Source: Candidatus Jordarchaeum madagascarense
GTDB lineage: Archaea > Asgardarchaeota > Jordiarchaeia > Jordiarchaeales > Jordiarchaeaceae
Assembly: GCA_019056875.1 (NCBI GenBank)
Contig: DXJA01000099.1
Span: forward strand, 1-16,690
Length of the DNA: 16,690 bases
Direction of reading: 5' to 3'
Every line of letters starts with the position of its first letter. The first letter of the stretch is position 1. The notes beneath the pieces are model-generated. The model had not been told where the DNA came from, ran no database searches, and saw only the letters and a list, made by a program, of their open reading frames with translations. The position numbers and the translations under genes are program-made. Below, piece after piece: positions 1-6,669 of the stretch.

Positions 1-57
1 ACCTCCATTGTTTGTTTTCTAATAACGTATAACATAGGAGGGACCCAATTAATCCCT
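1..57 (-). promoter_or_regulatory. Possible upstream region of an off-window minus-strand gene
   Basis: Read on the minus strand, the window ends in ATGGAGGT (8 to 1). This could be an ATG start or a GGAGGT ribosome binding site for a gene lying to the left. About 20 bases upstream is an AT-rich TTATACG element (plus 26-32), a weak TATA candidate. A 5-bp inverted repeat, AGGGA/TCCCT, occupies plus 39-57 and could be an operator or chance. No coding sequence of that gene is visible here, so the call is tentative. Confidence 0.25.
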
Positions 58-106
58 AAAAGTTAACCGATTAGCAGACACAACCAAAATTTTTAGGTTT
101 TTTCTT

Positions 107-195
107 TAATTTTTGGGGTTTTTTTAAATTTTTTTGGGGGTTTTGGTTTTTTTCTGTTGGGGGTTTGTTTTTATCTTATTTTTGTTCCGGGGGGG
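107..195 (+). other. G-tract/T-tract stretch beyond the OB-fold gene
   Basis: The plus strand carries G runs of four or more at 115-118, 136-140, 159-163 and 189-195, separated by long T-rich spacers and almost free of C. The right end lies inside the 3' end of the OB-fold gene. Four G runs could in principle form a long-loop G-quadruplex. The loops are longer than normal for stable structures, so this is mainly an extreme case of the strand-biased composition of the left block. No protein or RNA gene is recognised in 1-170. Confidence 0.3.
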
Positions 196-500
196 ACATT
201 TTCTTCGGGTGTTATTAGTATGGGTTTTCCGTTTAGGTCTGCTGCTAGTATCATTCCTTTGGATTCTAGTCCCATGAATTCTTTTGGTTCTAGGTTGGCT
301 AGTATGATTACGTTTTTGCCGGTGAGGTTTTCTGGTTTTAGGTGTTCTGCCATTCCGGCTACGATTTGTCTTGTTTCTCCGGGTCCTATTTCTACTTCCA
401 TGCGGAGGAGTTTTTTTGCGGTTGGGACTTTTTCTGCTTTGATTATTTTTCCTATTCTTAGATCCATTTTTTGGAATTCTTTAAAGGTGATTGTGGGCAT
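171..500 (-). CDS. Stand-alone tRNA-binding OB-fold protein (MetRS beta-subunit-like)
   Basis: A 109-residue protein consisting almost entirely of the tRNA-binding OB fold found at the C terminus of many methionyl-tRNA synthetases and as the separate beta subunit in some archaea. It begins with the family-typical ITFKEFQKMDLRIGKI segment (about residues 4-19), followed by KVPTAKKLLRMEVEIG, QIVAGMAEHL and a GLESKGMILAA stretch near residues 79-89, all standard for this fold. Family role: binds tRNA non-specifically and raises MetRS affinity for its tRNA. The ATG at 500 is chosen because GGAAGTGA lies 5 bases upstream and the conserved domain starts at once. An in-frame ATG at 536 would add 12 residues with no such site. 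The open frame continues to 893 but overlaps the geranylgeranyl reductase antiphase and is not coding there. It follows the reductase on the same strand by 74 bases and could be co-transcribed. Confidence 0.85.
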   Translation of the reverse strand: MPTITFKEFQKMDLRIGKIIKAEKVPTAKKLLRMEVEIGPGETRQIVAGMAEHLKPENLTGKNVIILANLEPKEFMGLESKGMILAADLNGKPILITPEENVPPGTKIR

Positions 501-574
501 TTCTTCACTTCCTTTTCCGTTTTTTGTGGTTACCATAATTTTTGGGGGTGGTGAATGTTTTGTTGGTTTTTTGG

Positions 575-1795
575 TTATTGTACTAGTTGGAGGTGTCGGA
601 GTTGGTTTAGTAGGTTTATTAGTTGTTTGTCGTGTTTTGCTGCTGCTTTTAGGAAGATTCCTATTTTTTTCCCGGCGGTGAGTTCGACTACGTTTTGTCC
701 GCTGAGTGTTTGGGCGAGTTTGTCGAGTAGGGTGTCTTCGGCTTCTGTTAGTAGTTGTTGTAGGTTGAGCATTTGTTCGAATTCTTTTCCGTATTTTTGT
801 CGCCATTGTGCTTCGTATAGGGTGAGGGCTTCTTCGCTGGTGTCTTCTTCGGTTATGGCTTCTACTGCTACTTCTCCGGCTATGCTTCCGCATACTATGG
901 CGTAGCCCATGCCTCCTCCGGTGATGGGGTGGACTTGTCCTGCGGCGTCGCCTACTAGGATTAGGTTGTCTAGTACGTTTTTGGGGTTGGGGCCTCCCAT
1001 GGGTAGGGCTCCGACTCGGAATTCTATTGCTTTGGCGTTTTTGCAGATTTCTTTGCCTCGGGGGTTGTGTTTGATGAATTCTTGTAGGTATTCTAGGGCG
1101 GTTTTTTCTCCTTGTCCTCCTCCTATTCCTAGTCCGATGTTGGCCCGGTTTTCACTCTTTGGGAATACCCAGACGTATCCTCTTGGTGAGACGTTTTTTC
1201 CGAGGTAGAATTCGAGTAGGTCGATGTCTTCTATTTGTACGTTGACCATTTCGTATTGGGCGCAGCTTTCTATGTCTTTTAATTTAATATTTTTTCTGAG
1301 GCCGGAGAGTTTTGCTATGGTGCTGTTTACTCCGTCTGCGCCTATTACTACTTCGGCTTCGATTTCGATTTTTTCGCCGAATCTTCTGGCCGTTACCCCT
1401 TTGATTTGTTCGTTTTTGTAGAGTAGTTCGGTTACGTTTGCTCCTACCAGTGCTTCGGCGCCCTTTTCACAGGCTTTGGCCAGGAGCTCTTTATCGAATA
1501 TGCGGCGGTCTACAATGTAGCCGTCAGGTTCCGACTTCGCGTAGTCAACCTTGGTTAGATTGGGGCTGTAGATGCGAAAGCCCCGAATTGGATTAACTAT
1601 CGAGTTTTCGGGTATTTCTATTTCAGCTATTCCTGGGCCTGTTTTCCCTATGGCTTCTCCGCACTGTACTGGAACCCCTACGTTGGTTTTGCGGTCCAAT
1701 ATTAGGACTTTACCGCCTTTTTTGACGGCGGATATTGCCGTCGCAGTTCCCCCGGGACCTGCGCCTACCACTAATAGTTCGGTTTTTAGCTTCAT
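575..1795 (-). CDS. Geranylgeranyl reductase family FAD-dependent oxidoreductase
   Basis: A 406-residue flavoprotein of the archaeal geranylgeranyl reductase family, which hydrogenates isoprenoid double bonds of archaeal membrane lipids. Visible motifs are the N-terminal dinucleotide-binding GAGPGG (residues 11-16), CGEA (45-48), GADGVNS (152-158), the family motif GYVWVFPK (206-213) followed by NRANIGLGIG, and the second FAD motif GDAAGQVHPITGGGMGYA (282-299). Length is normal for the family (about 390-410). The ATG at 1795 is preferred: GGATGTG lies 6 bases upstream and the Rossmann strand follows directly. A TTG at 1819 would add 8 residues. A ferredoxin gene lies 206 bases upstream on the same strand, a plausible electron donor. 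Codons in the 3' two-thirds end almost only in A or C. Exact substrate (GGGP, archaetidyl lipid or a quinone side chain) cannot be told. Confidence 0.92.
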   Translation of the reverse strand: MKLKTELLVVGAGPGGTATAISAVKKGGKVLILDRKTNVGVPVQCGEAIGKTGPGIAEIEIPENSIVNPIRGFRIYSPNLTKVDYAKSEPDGYIVDRRIFDKELLAKACEKGAEALVGANVTELLYKNEQIKGVTARRFGEKIEIEAEVVIGADGVNSTIAKLSGLRKNIKLKDIESCAQYEMVNVQIEDIDLLEFYLGKNVSPRGYVWVFPKSENRANIGLGIGGGQGEKTALEYLQEFIKHNPRGKEICKNAKAIEFRVGALPMGGPNPKNVLDNLILVGDAAGQVHPITGGGMGYAIVCGSIAGEVAVEAITEEDTSEEALTLYEAQWRQKYGKEFEQMLNLQQLLTEAEDTLLDKLAQTLSGQNVVELTAGKKIGIFLKAAAKHDKQLINLLNQLRHLQLVQ

Positions 1796-1885
1796 AGGTA
1801 ACACATCCGAATAATGCAAAAATTTGGGTTATGGGAACGATTTTATGATTGGTGGAAGTACTTTTTCATATTTATTTTTTTACCG

Positions 1886-1894
1886 CTTAAATAG
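1886..1894 (-). promoter_or_regulatory. TATA-box candidate for the reductase gene
   Basis: On the minus strand the sequence reads CTATTTAAG, a good archaeal TATA-like element. It would place a start of transcription near 1864 and give a leader of roughly 70 bases before the ATG at 1795. The rest of 1796-2001 is AT-rich, with nothing else I recognise. Confidence 0.5.
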
Positions 1895-2001
1895 TTCTGA
1901 TTTTTGTGTTTGAATTTTGTTTGCTTTTGAGATTAATTTTCAAAATTTTAATCAAGTTGTAGTGGTGTGGTGAGTGTGATGTTTTCAGTGTAGAATAGGG
2001 T

Positions 2002-2181
2002 TTAAGATGCTTTTTCTTCGATGATTATTGCCCCTACCGGGCAAACTCGGAAGCAGACTCCGCAATTGTTGCAGGTTTGGTTATCAACTATTGCTTCGTG
2101 TTCCGTGATATCTACAGCATTTCTGGGACATACGCTTGCGCAAGCTTGACATATTCCACATAGCTCTTTGTCAATCTTCAT
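2002..2181 (-). CDS. Small 2[4Fe-4S] ferredoxin
   Basis: A 59-residue protein with two CxxCxxCxxxCP cluster motifs: Cys8, 11, 14, 18 (CGICQACASVCP) and Cys37, 40, 43, 47 (CNNCGVCFRVCP). Each would bind one 4Fe-4S cluster with the last cysteine swapped between clusters, as in classical bacterial-type ferredoxins. It is a soluble cytoplasmic electron carrier. The ATG at 2181 is the only sensible start, with a weak GGAAGTA site 8 bases upstream, and the chain ends TAA at 2002-2004. It precedes the geranylgeranyl reductase on the same strand. In Methanosarcina acetivorans a ferredoxin encoded next to the reductase is needed for full lipid saturation, so an equivalent pairing is likely here. The reductase also has its own TATA-like element, so co-transcription is not certain. 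Confidence 0.9.
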   Translation of the reverse strand: MKIDKELCGICQACASVCPRNAVDITEHEAIVDNQTCNNCGVCFRVCPVGAIIIEEKAS

Positions 2182-2203
2182 TTGGTGCTACTTCCTAGGG
2201 TTG

Positions 2204-2235
2204 TTTAAGTATACTCCATGGGAAGGGTTTAAATT
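2204..2235 (-). promoter_or_regulatory. TATA candidates for the ferredoxin gene
   Basis: Two minus-strand candidates precede the ferredoxin: TATACTTAAA (within plus 2204-2213) and ATTTAAAC (within plus 2228-2235). The nearer one would give an almost leaderless transcript starting close to the ATG at 2181. The farther would give a leader of about 25 bases. The sequence alone does not decide between them. Confidence 0.4.
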
Positions 2236-2320
2236 GTTATCGTTGTTTTTTATTATGATTTTTTGGTATTCCTGTGGTATTTTGCAAAATTGGTTGGGTT
2301 TCTGGGGTTTAGTTGTTTTG

Positions 2321-2370
2321 GTGGGGAAAAATTATTTAAGAAAATCTTTTCTATCCCACAAGTATATAAT
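2321..2370 (+). promoter_or_regulatory. lys operon promoter region with palindromic element
   Basis: Two plus-strand TATA candidates lie here: TTATTTAAG (2332-2340) and TATATAAT (2363-2370). Between them is a palindrome with perfect AGAAAA/TTTTCT arms around TC (2339-2352). The block is bracketed by GTGGGG (2321-2326) and TCCCAC (2354-2359), which are complementary with one G-T pair. The placement suits an operator. In Sulfolobus the Lrp-type regulator LysM binds upstream of lysW, but whether an equivalent protein acts here is inference. The rest of 2182-2533 contains the ferredoxin promoter on the other strand and the lysW leader, with no convincing gene. Confidence 0.45.
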
Positions 2371-2483
2371 TAAGATGCAAGATTTGAAGAAGGATAAATT
2401 AAGTGTTGAAAAAGTTAGTATTGACTTTAAATATTTTTCATCGTTTGCTAAGGATTCGCAAACAGGTAGAATACTCTAGTTTG

Positions 2484-2526
2484 CAGCCTAAGTGTGCCGG
2501 ATTTCTAATAAAGGCTGTGGAGGTGA
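2484..2526 (+). promoter_or_regulatory. Hairpin abutting the lysW ribosome binding site
   Basis: CAGCCT (2484-2489) and AGGCTG (2512-2517) form a perfect 6-bp stem, extendable by one G-U pair, around a 22-base loop. It ends one base before the strong Shine-Dalgarno sequence GGAGGTGA (2519-2526), which sits 7 bases before the lysW ATG. A structure at this spot could tune translation of lysW. Six pairs with a large loop is modest, so this may be chance. Confidence 0.35.
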
Positions 2527-2533
2527 TTGGACT

Positions 2534-2707
2534 ATGGTTAAGGGTAAATGTCCAGAATGTGGTGCTGATTTAGATCTTGAGGACCCGGTGGTAAGGGAGA
2601 TAGTTGAGTGCCCAGATTGTGGATCCGAGCTTGAAGTGGTGGACGTAAAGAAGGATAAAGTTGAGCTAAAGGTCGCAGAGATTGAGGGCGAAGATTGGGG
2701 TGAGTGA
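2534..2707 (+). CDS. lysW: LysW, amino-group carrier protein for lysine/arginine biosynthesis
   Basis: A 57-residue acidic carrier protein. The gamma-carboxyl of its C-terminal glutamate is joined to the amino group of alpha-aminoadipate (lysine route) or glutamate (ornithine/arginine route), and the downstream enzymes then work on the tethered intermediate. Diagnostic features are the CPECG (residues 6-10) and CPDCG (27-31 region) zinc-binding pairs, many Asp/Glu residues that provide an electrostatic docking surface, and the C-terminal EDWGE, which is the family signature. The ATG at 2534 is fixed by a perfect GGAGGTGA site. An in-frame ATG at 2492 would add 14 residues but overlaps the leader hairpin and lacks a site. 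It is first gene of the lysWXYZJK cluster, 71 bases before lysX. Confidence 0.96.
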   Translation: MVKGKCPECGADLDLEDPVVREIVECPDCGSELEVVDVKKDKVELKVAEIEGEDWGE

Positions 2708-2778
2708 ATAACGCGAATTTTTATTGTTGGTGAAATAATCAGGTCCCCCAACTGCATAAGTTTGAAAAGGCGAATGAA

Positions 2779-3633
2779 TTGAAAACCATTGGTATGATAA
2801 CTGATCGAGTAAGATGGGATGAGAAGGCTCTGATCCAGGCCGCGAATAAAAAGAATGCCAAACTCGTGGTTATTGACGGGAAGAGTATCTTCTTAGAGGC
2901 TACGGGAGATTTTGATAATATACCAGAGGCGGATATTTATCTTCAGCGCTTGGTGAGCACCTTTAAGGGGCTCTACGTTACAAAGATTTTAGAAAGCAAG
3001 GGTTATCCGGTGGTTAATTCCTATGCGGTGTCCAGTGTATGTGCGGATAAGCTTCTCACAACCTTAGCTCTGAGGAAGGCGGGTGTTCCGAGTCCTAGGA
3101 CTTTTGTTGCATTTGATATTGATTCTGCTCTTAGTACTTTGGAGGAGTTGAAGTATCCTGCGGTAATTAAGCCGGTGTTTGGAAGTTGGGGGAGACTAAT
3201 AGCACCACTAATGGATCCTCAGTCCGCTAAGGCGATACTGGAAAGTAGGGAGTCGATGGGGGCGCTTTACCAGATTTATTATATTCAGGAATTTGTAGAA
3301 AAAACGGGTAATAGAGATATCAGAAGCTTCGTCATAGGGGATAAAGTTGTCACCGCAATATATCGTATTGCGGGTCAGGGTGAGTGGCGAACCAACACCG
3401 CTCTTGGAGGAAGAGCCGAAGTTTGTCCGGTAACACCAGAAATTGAGGATATAAGTTTAAAGGCTGCCCAAGCTATTGGAAATGGTGTCTATGGAGTGGA
3501 TTTATTAGAAACTCCAAAGGGTATGTTTGTTAACGAGGTGAATCACACTATGGAGTACCATACCACGGTGCCTTTAACGGGTGTGGATATTCCTAGTATG
3601 TTAATAGATTATTGTTTGGAGATAGCGAAATGA
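2779..3633 (+). CDS. lysX: LysX/ArgX, LysW-alpha-aminoadipate or LysW-glutamate ligase
   Basis: A 284-residue ATP-grasp ligase that attaches alpha-aminoadipate or glutamate to the C-terminal Glu of LysW, using ATP, the first committed carrier step. N-terminal MITDRVRWDEKAL, the adenine-site lysine in VIKPVFGSWGRL (Lys131), YIQEFVEK (168-175), the RDIRSFVIG strand, TNTALGG (205-211) and the metal-binding NEVNHTMEY (252-260) are all typical of LysX. Length is normal. The start is TTG at 2779: upstream in the frame there is no ATG/GTG before a stop at 2731, AAGGCGA precedes it, and the family N-terminus begins immediately. The stop overlaps the lysY ATG (ATGA). Only one X-type ligase is visible, so it may be bifunctional as in Thermococcus, or an ArgX/LysX partner may lie elsewhere. 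I cannot assign specificity with certainty. Confidence 0.93.
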   Translation: MKTIGMITDRVRWDEKALIQAANKKNAKLVVIDGKSIFLEATGDFDNIPEADIYLQRLVSTFKGLYVTKILESKGYPVVNSYAVSSVCADKLLTTLALRKAGVPSPRTFVAFDIDSALSTLEELKYPAVIKPVFGSWGRLIAPLMDPQSAKAILESRESMGALYQIYYIQEFVEKTGNRDIRSFVIGDKVVTAIYRIAGQGEWRTNTALGGRAEVCPVTPEIEDISLKAAQAIGNGVYGVDLLETPKGMFVNEVNHTMEYHTTVPLTGVDIPSMLIDYCLEIAK

Positions 3634-4679
3634 GAGCTGGAGTTGTTGGAGCTTCCGGTTATACGGGTGGAGACCTTGTGAGACTGCTACTCTTCCACCC
3701 CAAAGCGGAGCTAACTTGCATAACTTCGAGACAGTTTTCTGGAAAATATTTGAGTAGTGTACATCCTAATTTGAGGAGTGTAACCCAAATAAAGTTTGAT
3801 GACTATAACGTGAGTACTATTTCCGATAAGTGTGACTATGTTTTTCTCAATGTGCCTCATCGAGCGTCTATGAGCATCGTGCCTGAACTACTCGAAACGG
3901 GAGTAAAGATTATAGATCTGAGCGCCGATTTCAGGATTAAAAACCAGGAGGTCTACGAGTATTACTACGGTAAACATGAACACCCAGAGCTTCTCGGCAA
4001 ATCCGTCTACGGCATCTCTGAACTTCACAAAGAGGAAATTAAGAATGCTAATTTGGTCTCCTGTCCCGGCTGTCTGGCTTCAAGCGCCATAATTGGAGCA
4101 GCACCAATCATTAGTACCGGGGCCATAGACTTGAGTAGAATAGTAATCGATTCCAAAGTGGGATCCTCAGCTTCAGGAAGAGAATTTTCTCTATCAACAC
4201 ACCATCCTGAAAGGGCGAACGTTGTGAGACCATATAAGGCGACCAACCATAGGCACACGGCTGAGATGGAACAAGAGCTAAGCGCAGTGGCGGGAAAGGA
4301 AGTGAAGGTTGCATTTTCTGCCCATGCAGTAGACATGGTGAGGGGCATCCTATCGACTATACACTTGTTCCTGGAAAAGGAACTCTCTGAAAAAGAAATT
4401 TGGGGGATTTTCCGGGAATTCTATAGCGATGAGCCCTTCATAAGAATTATTAAGCAGAAAACAGGAATCTACAGACTACCAGACCCCAAAGTTATTGTAG
4501 GAACTAATTACTGCGATATTGGATTCGAAATAGATGAGCATACCCCCCGTATAGTGGTTCTTTCAGCCCTGGACAATCTAATTAAAGGTGCTTCCGGGCA
4601 AGCGATTCAGTGTATGAACATCATGGAAGGAATAGATGAAACCACAGGTTTAACCTTCCCAGGACTTCATCCCTACTAA
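3630..4679 (+). CDS. lysY: LysY, LysW-aminoadipyl/glutamyl phosphate reductase
   Basis: A 349-residue NADPH-dependent reductase homologous to ArgC (N-acetyl-gamma-glutamyl-phosphate reductase). It reduces the LysW-bound acyl phosphate to the semialdehyde. It has the N-terminal nucleotide-binding GASGYTGG (7-14), the catalytic cysteine in SCPGC (Cys148), SSASGRE (179-185), and the HRH motif at 207-209 with the likely catalytic His. The ATG at 3630 overlaps the lysX stop by four bases with GGAGAT at 3618-3623. A TTG six codons earlier is in frame but less likely. The overlap indicates translational coupling with lysX. The phosphate it uses is made by LysZ, encoded 12 bases downstream. Confidence 0.95.
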   Translation: MRAGVVGASGYTGGDLVRLLLFHPKAELTCITSRQFSGKYLSSVHPNLRSVTQIKFDDYNVSTISDKCDYVFLNVPHRASMSIVPELLETGVKIIDLSADFRIKNQEVYEYYYGKHEHPELLGKSVYGISELHKEEIKNANLVSCPGCLASSAIIGAAPIISTGAIDLSRIVIDSKVGSSASGREFSLSTHHPERANVVRPYKATNHRHTAEMEQELSAVAGKEVKVAFSAHAVDMVRGILSTIHLFLEKELSEKEIWGIFREFYSDEPFIRIIKQKTGIYRLPDPKVIVGTNYCDIGFEIDEHTPRIVVLSALDNLIKGASGQAIQCMNIMEGIDETTGLTFPGLHPY

Positions 4680-4691
4680 GGACGCGGTAAA

Positions 4692-5495
4692 ATGAGAATA
4701 GTAGTAAAAATTGGTGGAAGTCTAGTTGACGAGGATCTATCTCCTCTCGCACGAGATGTAAAGGAGTTGGGGAAGGAGCATCAGATTGTTATAGTACATG
4801 GCGGGGCAAAGGTTGTTACAGATATTGCCGAAAAACTGGGTAAAGAGCAGAAATTCGTCACCTCCCCAACCGGGTTTAGGAGTAGATACACGGACGCCGA
4901 AACCGCGGATATCTACACTATGGTCATTGGAGGCACAGTGAATAAGAAACTAGTAGCCATTCTTCTAAAAGAAGGAGTTAACAGTCTAGGACTCTCCGGG
5001 ATTGATGGGGGACTTCTAGTAGCAGAAAGAAAACCACGCATCAAGGTAAAAGAGGGAAACAAGATACTTCTAATCGAGGGCGATTATACAGGAAAAGTGG
5101 TGGAGGTTAACTCTAAACTCTTAGAGCTACTCTTAAATGCGGGGTATGTTCCGGTCATTGGAGCAGTGGCAATCGGTAAGGAAGGTGAAAACCTAAACGT
5201 GGATGGAGACCGAGCGGCCGCGAGTGTTGCCGGAGCCATCAAGGCGGATAAATTTGTAGACATGACCGATGTGCCCGGGGTTCTTGAAAATGAAAAGGTG
5301 ATAACGAAAATGAACAAGGTGGAAGCAAAGCAAACCATGGAAAAAGTTGGTCCTGGAATGAGAAGAAAGATATTTGCCGCATTAGAGGCAATCCATGAAG
5401 GGGTACCAGAGGTAATAATAGCGAGCGGAATTGGAGACCACCCCCTAATCTATGCTTTAGAAGAAAAGAATTGTACGGTGATCACAAATGAGTGA
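4692..5495 (+). CDS. lysZ: LysZ, LysW-aminoadipate/glutamate kinase
   Basis: A 267-residue amino-acid kinase of the acetylglutamate kinase fold. It phosphorylates the free carboxylate of the LysW-bound substrate. Motifs are the phosphate-binding KIGGS (6-10), VHGGAKVV, SPTGFRSRYTDAET (about residues 57-70, the LysZ counterpart of the acetylglutamate kinase substrate loop), NVDGDRAAASVAGAIKADK near residue 172, and TDVPGVL. Length and N-terminus match the family. The ATG at 4692 follows AAGGACG. The last eight bases overlap the start of lysJ, so the two are probably translationally coupled. Shared use for lysine and arginine is likely, since the LysYZJK enzymes act on both carrier-bound chains in other archaea. 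Confidence 0.95.
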   Translation: MRIVVKIGGSLVDEDLSPLARDVKELGKEHQIVIVHGGAKVVTDIAEKLGKEQKFVTSPTGFRSRYTDAETADIYTMVIGGTVNKKLVAILLKEGVNSLGLSGIDGGLLVAERKPRIKVKEGNKILLIEGDYTGKVVEVNSKLLELLLNAGYVPVIGAVAIGKEGENLNVDGDRAAASVAGAIKADKFVDMTDVPGVLENEKVITKMNKVEAKQTMEKVGPGMRRKIFAALEAIHEGVPEVIIASGIGDHPLIYALEEKNCTVITNE

Positions 5496-6666
5496 TGTAC
5501 CAAGATACGTTTATTTGGAAGACACTTTTGAGGCTCAAACCTATGCCAAAAGGCCAGTTGTGATTGTGAGAGGAAAAGGAGCGCTGCTCTGGGATGCGGA
5601 AGGCAGAGAATATATAGACTGTGTAGCAGGACACGGAGTAAGTATTACGGGACACTGCCACCCCAAAATTGTGGAAGCCATAAAAATGCAGGCTGAAAAA
5701 CTCATAACCTGCTCGGGCATATTATACAATGACGTAAGAGCAGAACTAGTCGAAAAAATAGCAAAAATAGTTCCTAAAGGCCTAACAAGATCCTTTCTAT
5801 CGAACAGCGGAACGGAAGCAGTTGAATGTGCTATTAAAGTTGCCCGCAGATATACTGGAAAGAAAGAGATTATAGCTATGACTAAGGGATTTCACGGACG
5901 TACTTTGGGTGCGCTCTCAGCCACTTGGGAAAAAAAGTACAGAGAACCTTTTGAACCTTTGGTTCCCGGATTCAATCATGTAAGATTCGGCGACGCTGAA
6001 GAGGTTCGAGAGGCTATAAATGAAAACACAGCTGCAGTATTGGTGGAACCAGTTCAGGGGGAAGCAGGCGTTAATCCTGCTCCGGATGGTTACTTGAAGG
6101 AGTTAAGAGAGATCTGTGATGAAAAAGATGTTCTACTTATTTTTGATGAGGTTCAGACGGGATTTGGTAGAACTGGTGAAATGTTTGCGTGTATGCATTG
6201 GGGAGTAACTCCGGATATAATGACTATGGCTAAGGGAATTGCGGGTGGTGTGCCTATGGGAGCTACTGTTGCAAAGGAAGAGGTCATGAATTCTCTCAAG
6301 GAAAGTGAACACGCCTCAACCTTTGGCGGAAACCCCCTTGCGTGTGCTACCGCAAACGCCACAATAGATGTGATAATAGAGGAGAAACTTCCCCAAAGAT
6401 CCAAGGAACTGGGATTACACCTGAAAGGAAAATTGGAAACGATTAGGGAGAACTCCAAGGCCGTCAAAGAGGTTAGAGCACTGGGTTTAATGATTGGAGT
6501 CGAGCTGCGTTTCAGAGTCAAGGATTATGTTTTAAAATCTCTAGAAAAAGGATTACTAGTTTTAACATCAGGGCTAACCATTCTAAGATTACTGCCACCA
6601 CTGGTTATTGAAAAGGAACAGATTGACAAAACTGCGGAGATTTTGGCGGAGGTATTGGAGACCTGA
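5488..6666 (+). CDS. lysJ: LysJ, LysW-semialdehyde aminotransferase
   Basis: A 392-residue class III, PLP-dependent aminotransferase. It converts LysW-bound aminoadipate or glutamate semialdehyde to LysW-lysine or LysW-ornithine with glutamate as donor. Visible features are SNSGTEA (105-111, PLP phosphate binding), GFHGRTLGALS (134-144), the PLP-ring Asp in LIFDEVQTGFGRTG (Asp220), the Schiff-base lysine in MTMAKGIAGGVPMG (Lys249), and STFGGNPLAC. It is related to ArgD, but its place between lysZ and lysK identifies the LysJ role. The ATG at 5488 overlaps lysZ by eight bases, and lysK starts three bases after its stop. No residue abnormality was noticed. Confidence 0.95.
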   Translation: MSDVPRYVYLEDTFEAQTYAKRPVVIVRGKGALLWDAEGREYIDCVAGHGVSITGHCHPKIVEAIKMQAEKLITCSGILYNDVRAELVEKIAKIVPKGLTRSFLSNSGTEAVECAIKVARRYTGKKEIIAMTKGFHGRTLGALSATWEKKYREPFEPLVPGFNHVRFGDAEEVREAINENTAAVLVEPVQGEAGVNPAPDGYLKELREICDEKDVLLIFDEVQTGFGRTGEMFACMHWGVTPDIMTMAKGIAGGVPMGATVAKEEVMNSLKESEHASTFGGNPLACATANATIDVIIEEKLPQRSKELGLHLKGKLETIRENSKAVKEVRALGLMIGVELRFRVKDYVLKSLEKGLLVLTSGLTILRLLPPLVIEKEQIDKTAEILAEVLET

Positions 6667-6669
6667 ATT

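Noticed and set aside
107..195. Strong G-quadruplex
   Set aside because: The four G runs are separated by loops of about 17-25 bases, too long for a confident call, and the pattern fits the general G/T bias.
157..893. Long open frames on both strands antisense to the OB-fold and reductase genes
   Set aside because: They are low-complexity translations (runs of Thr/Arg/Pro or Val/Phe/Ser) caused by the skewed base composition. The conserved families on the minus strand explain the DNA.
1796..2001. tRNA or small structured RNA in the intergenic gaps
   Set aside because: I looked by eye for cloverleaf arms, T-loop sequence and C/D boxes in the gaps and found none; a covariance-model scan was not possible here.
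2168..2479. Plus-strand open frame including a 34-residue peptide starting near 2375
   Set aside because: It overlaps the ferredoxin start, has no ribosome binding site, shows no recognisable motif, and its internal ATG lies before the likely transcription start.
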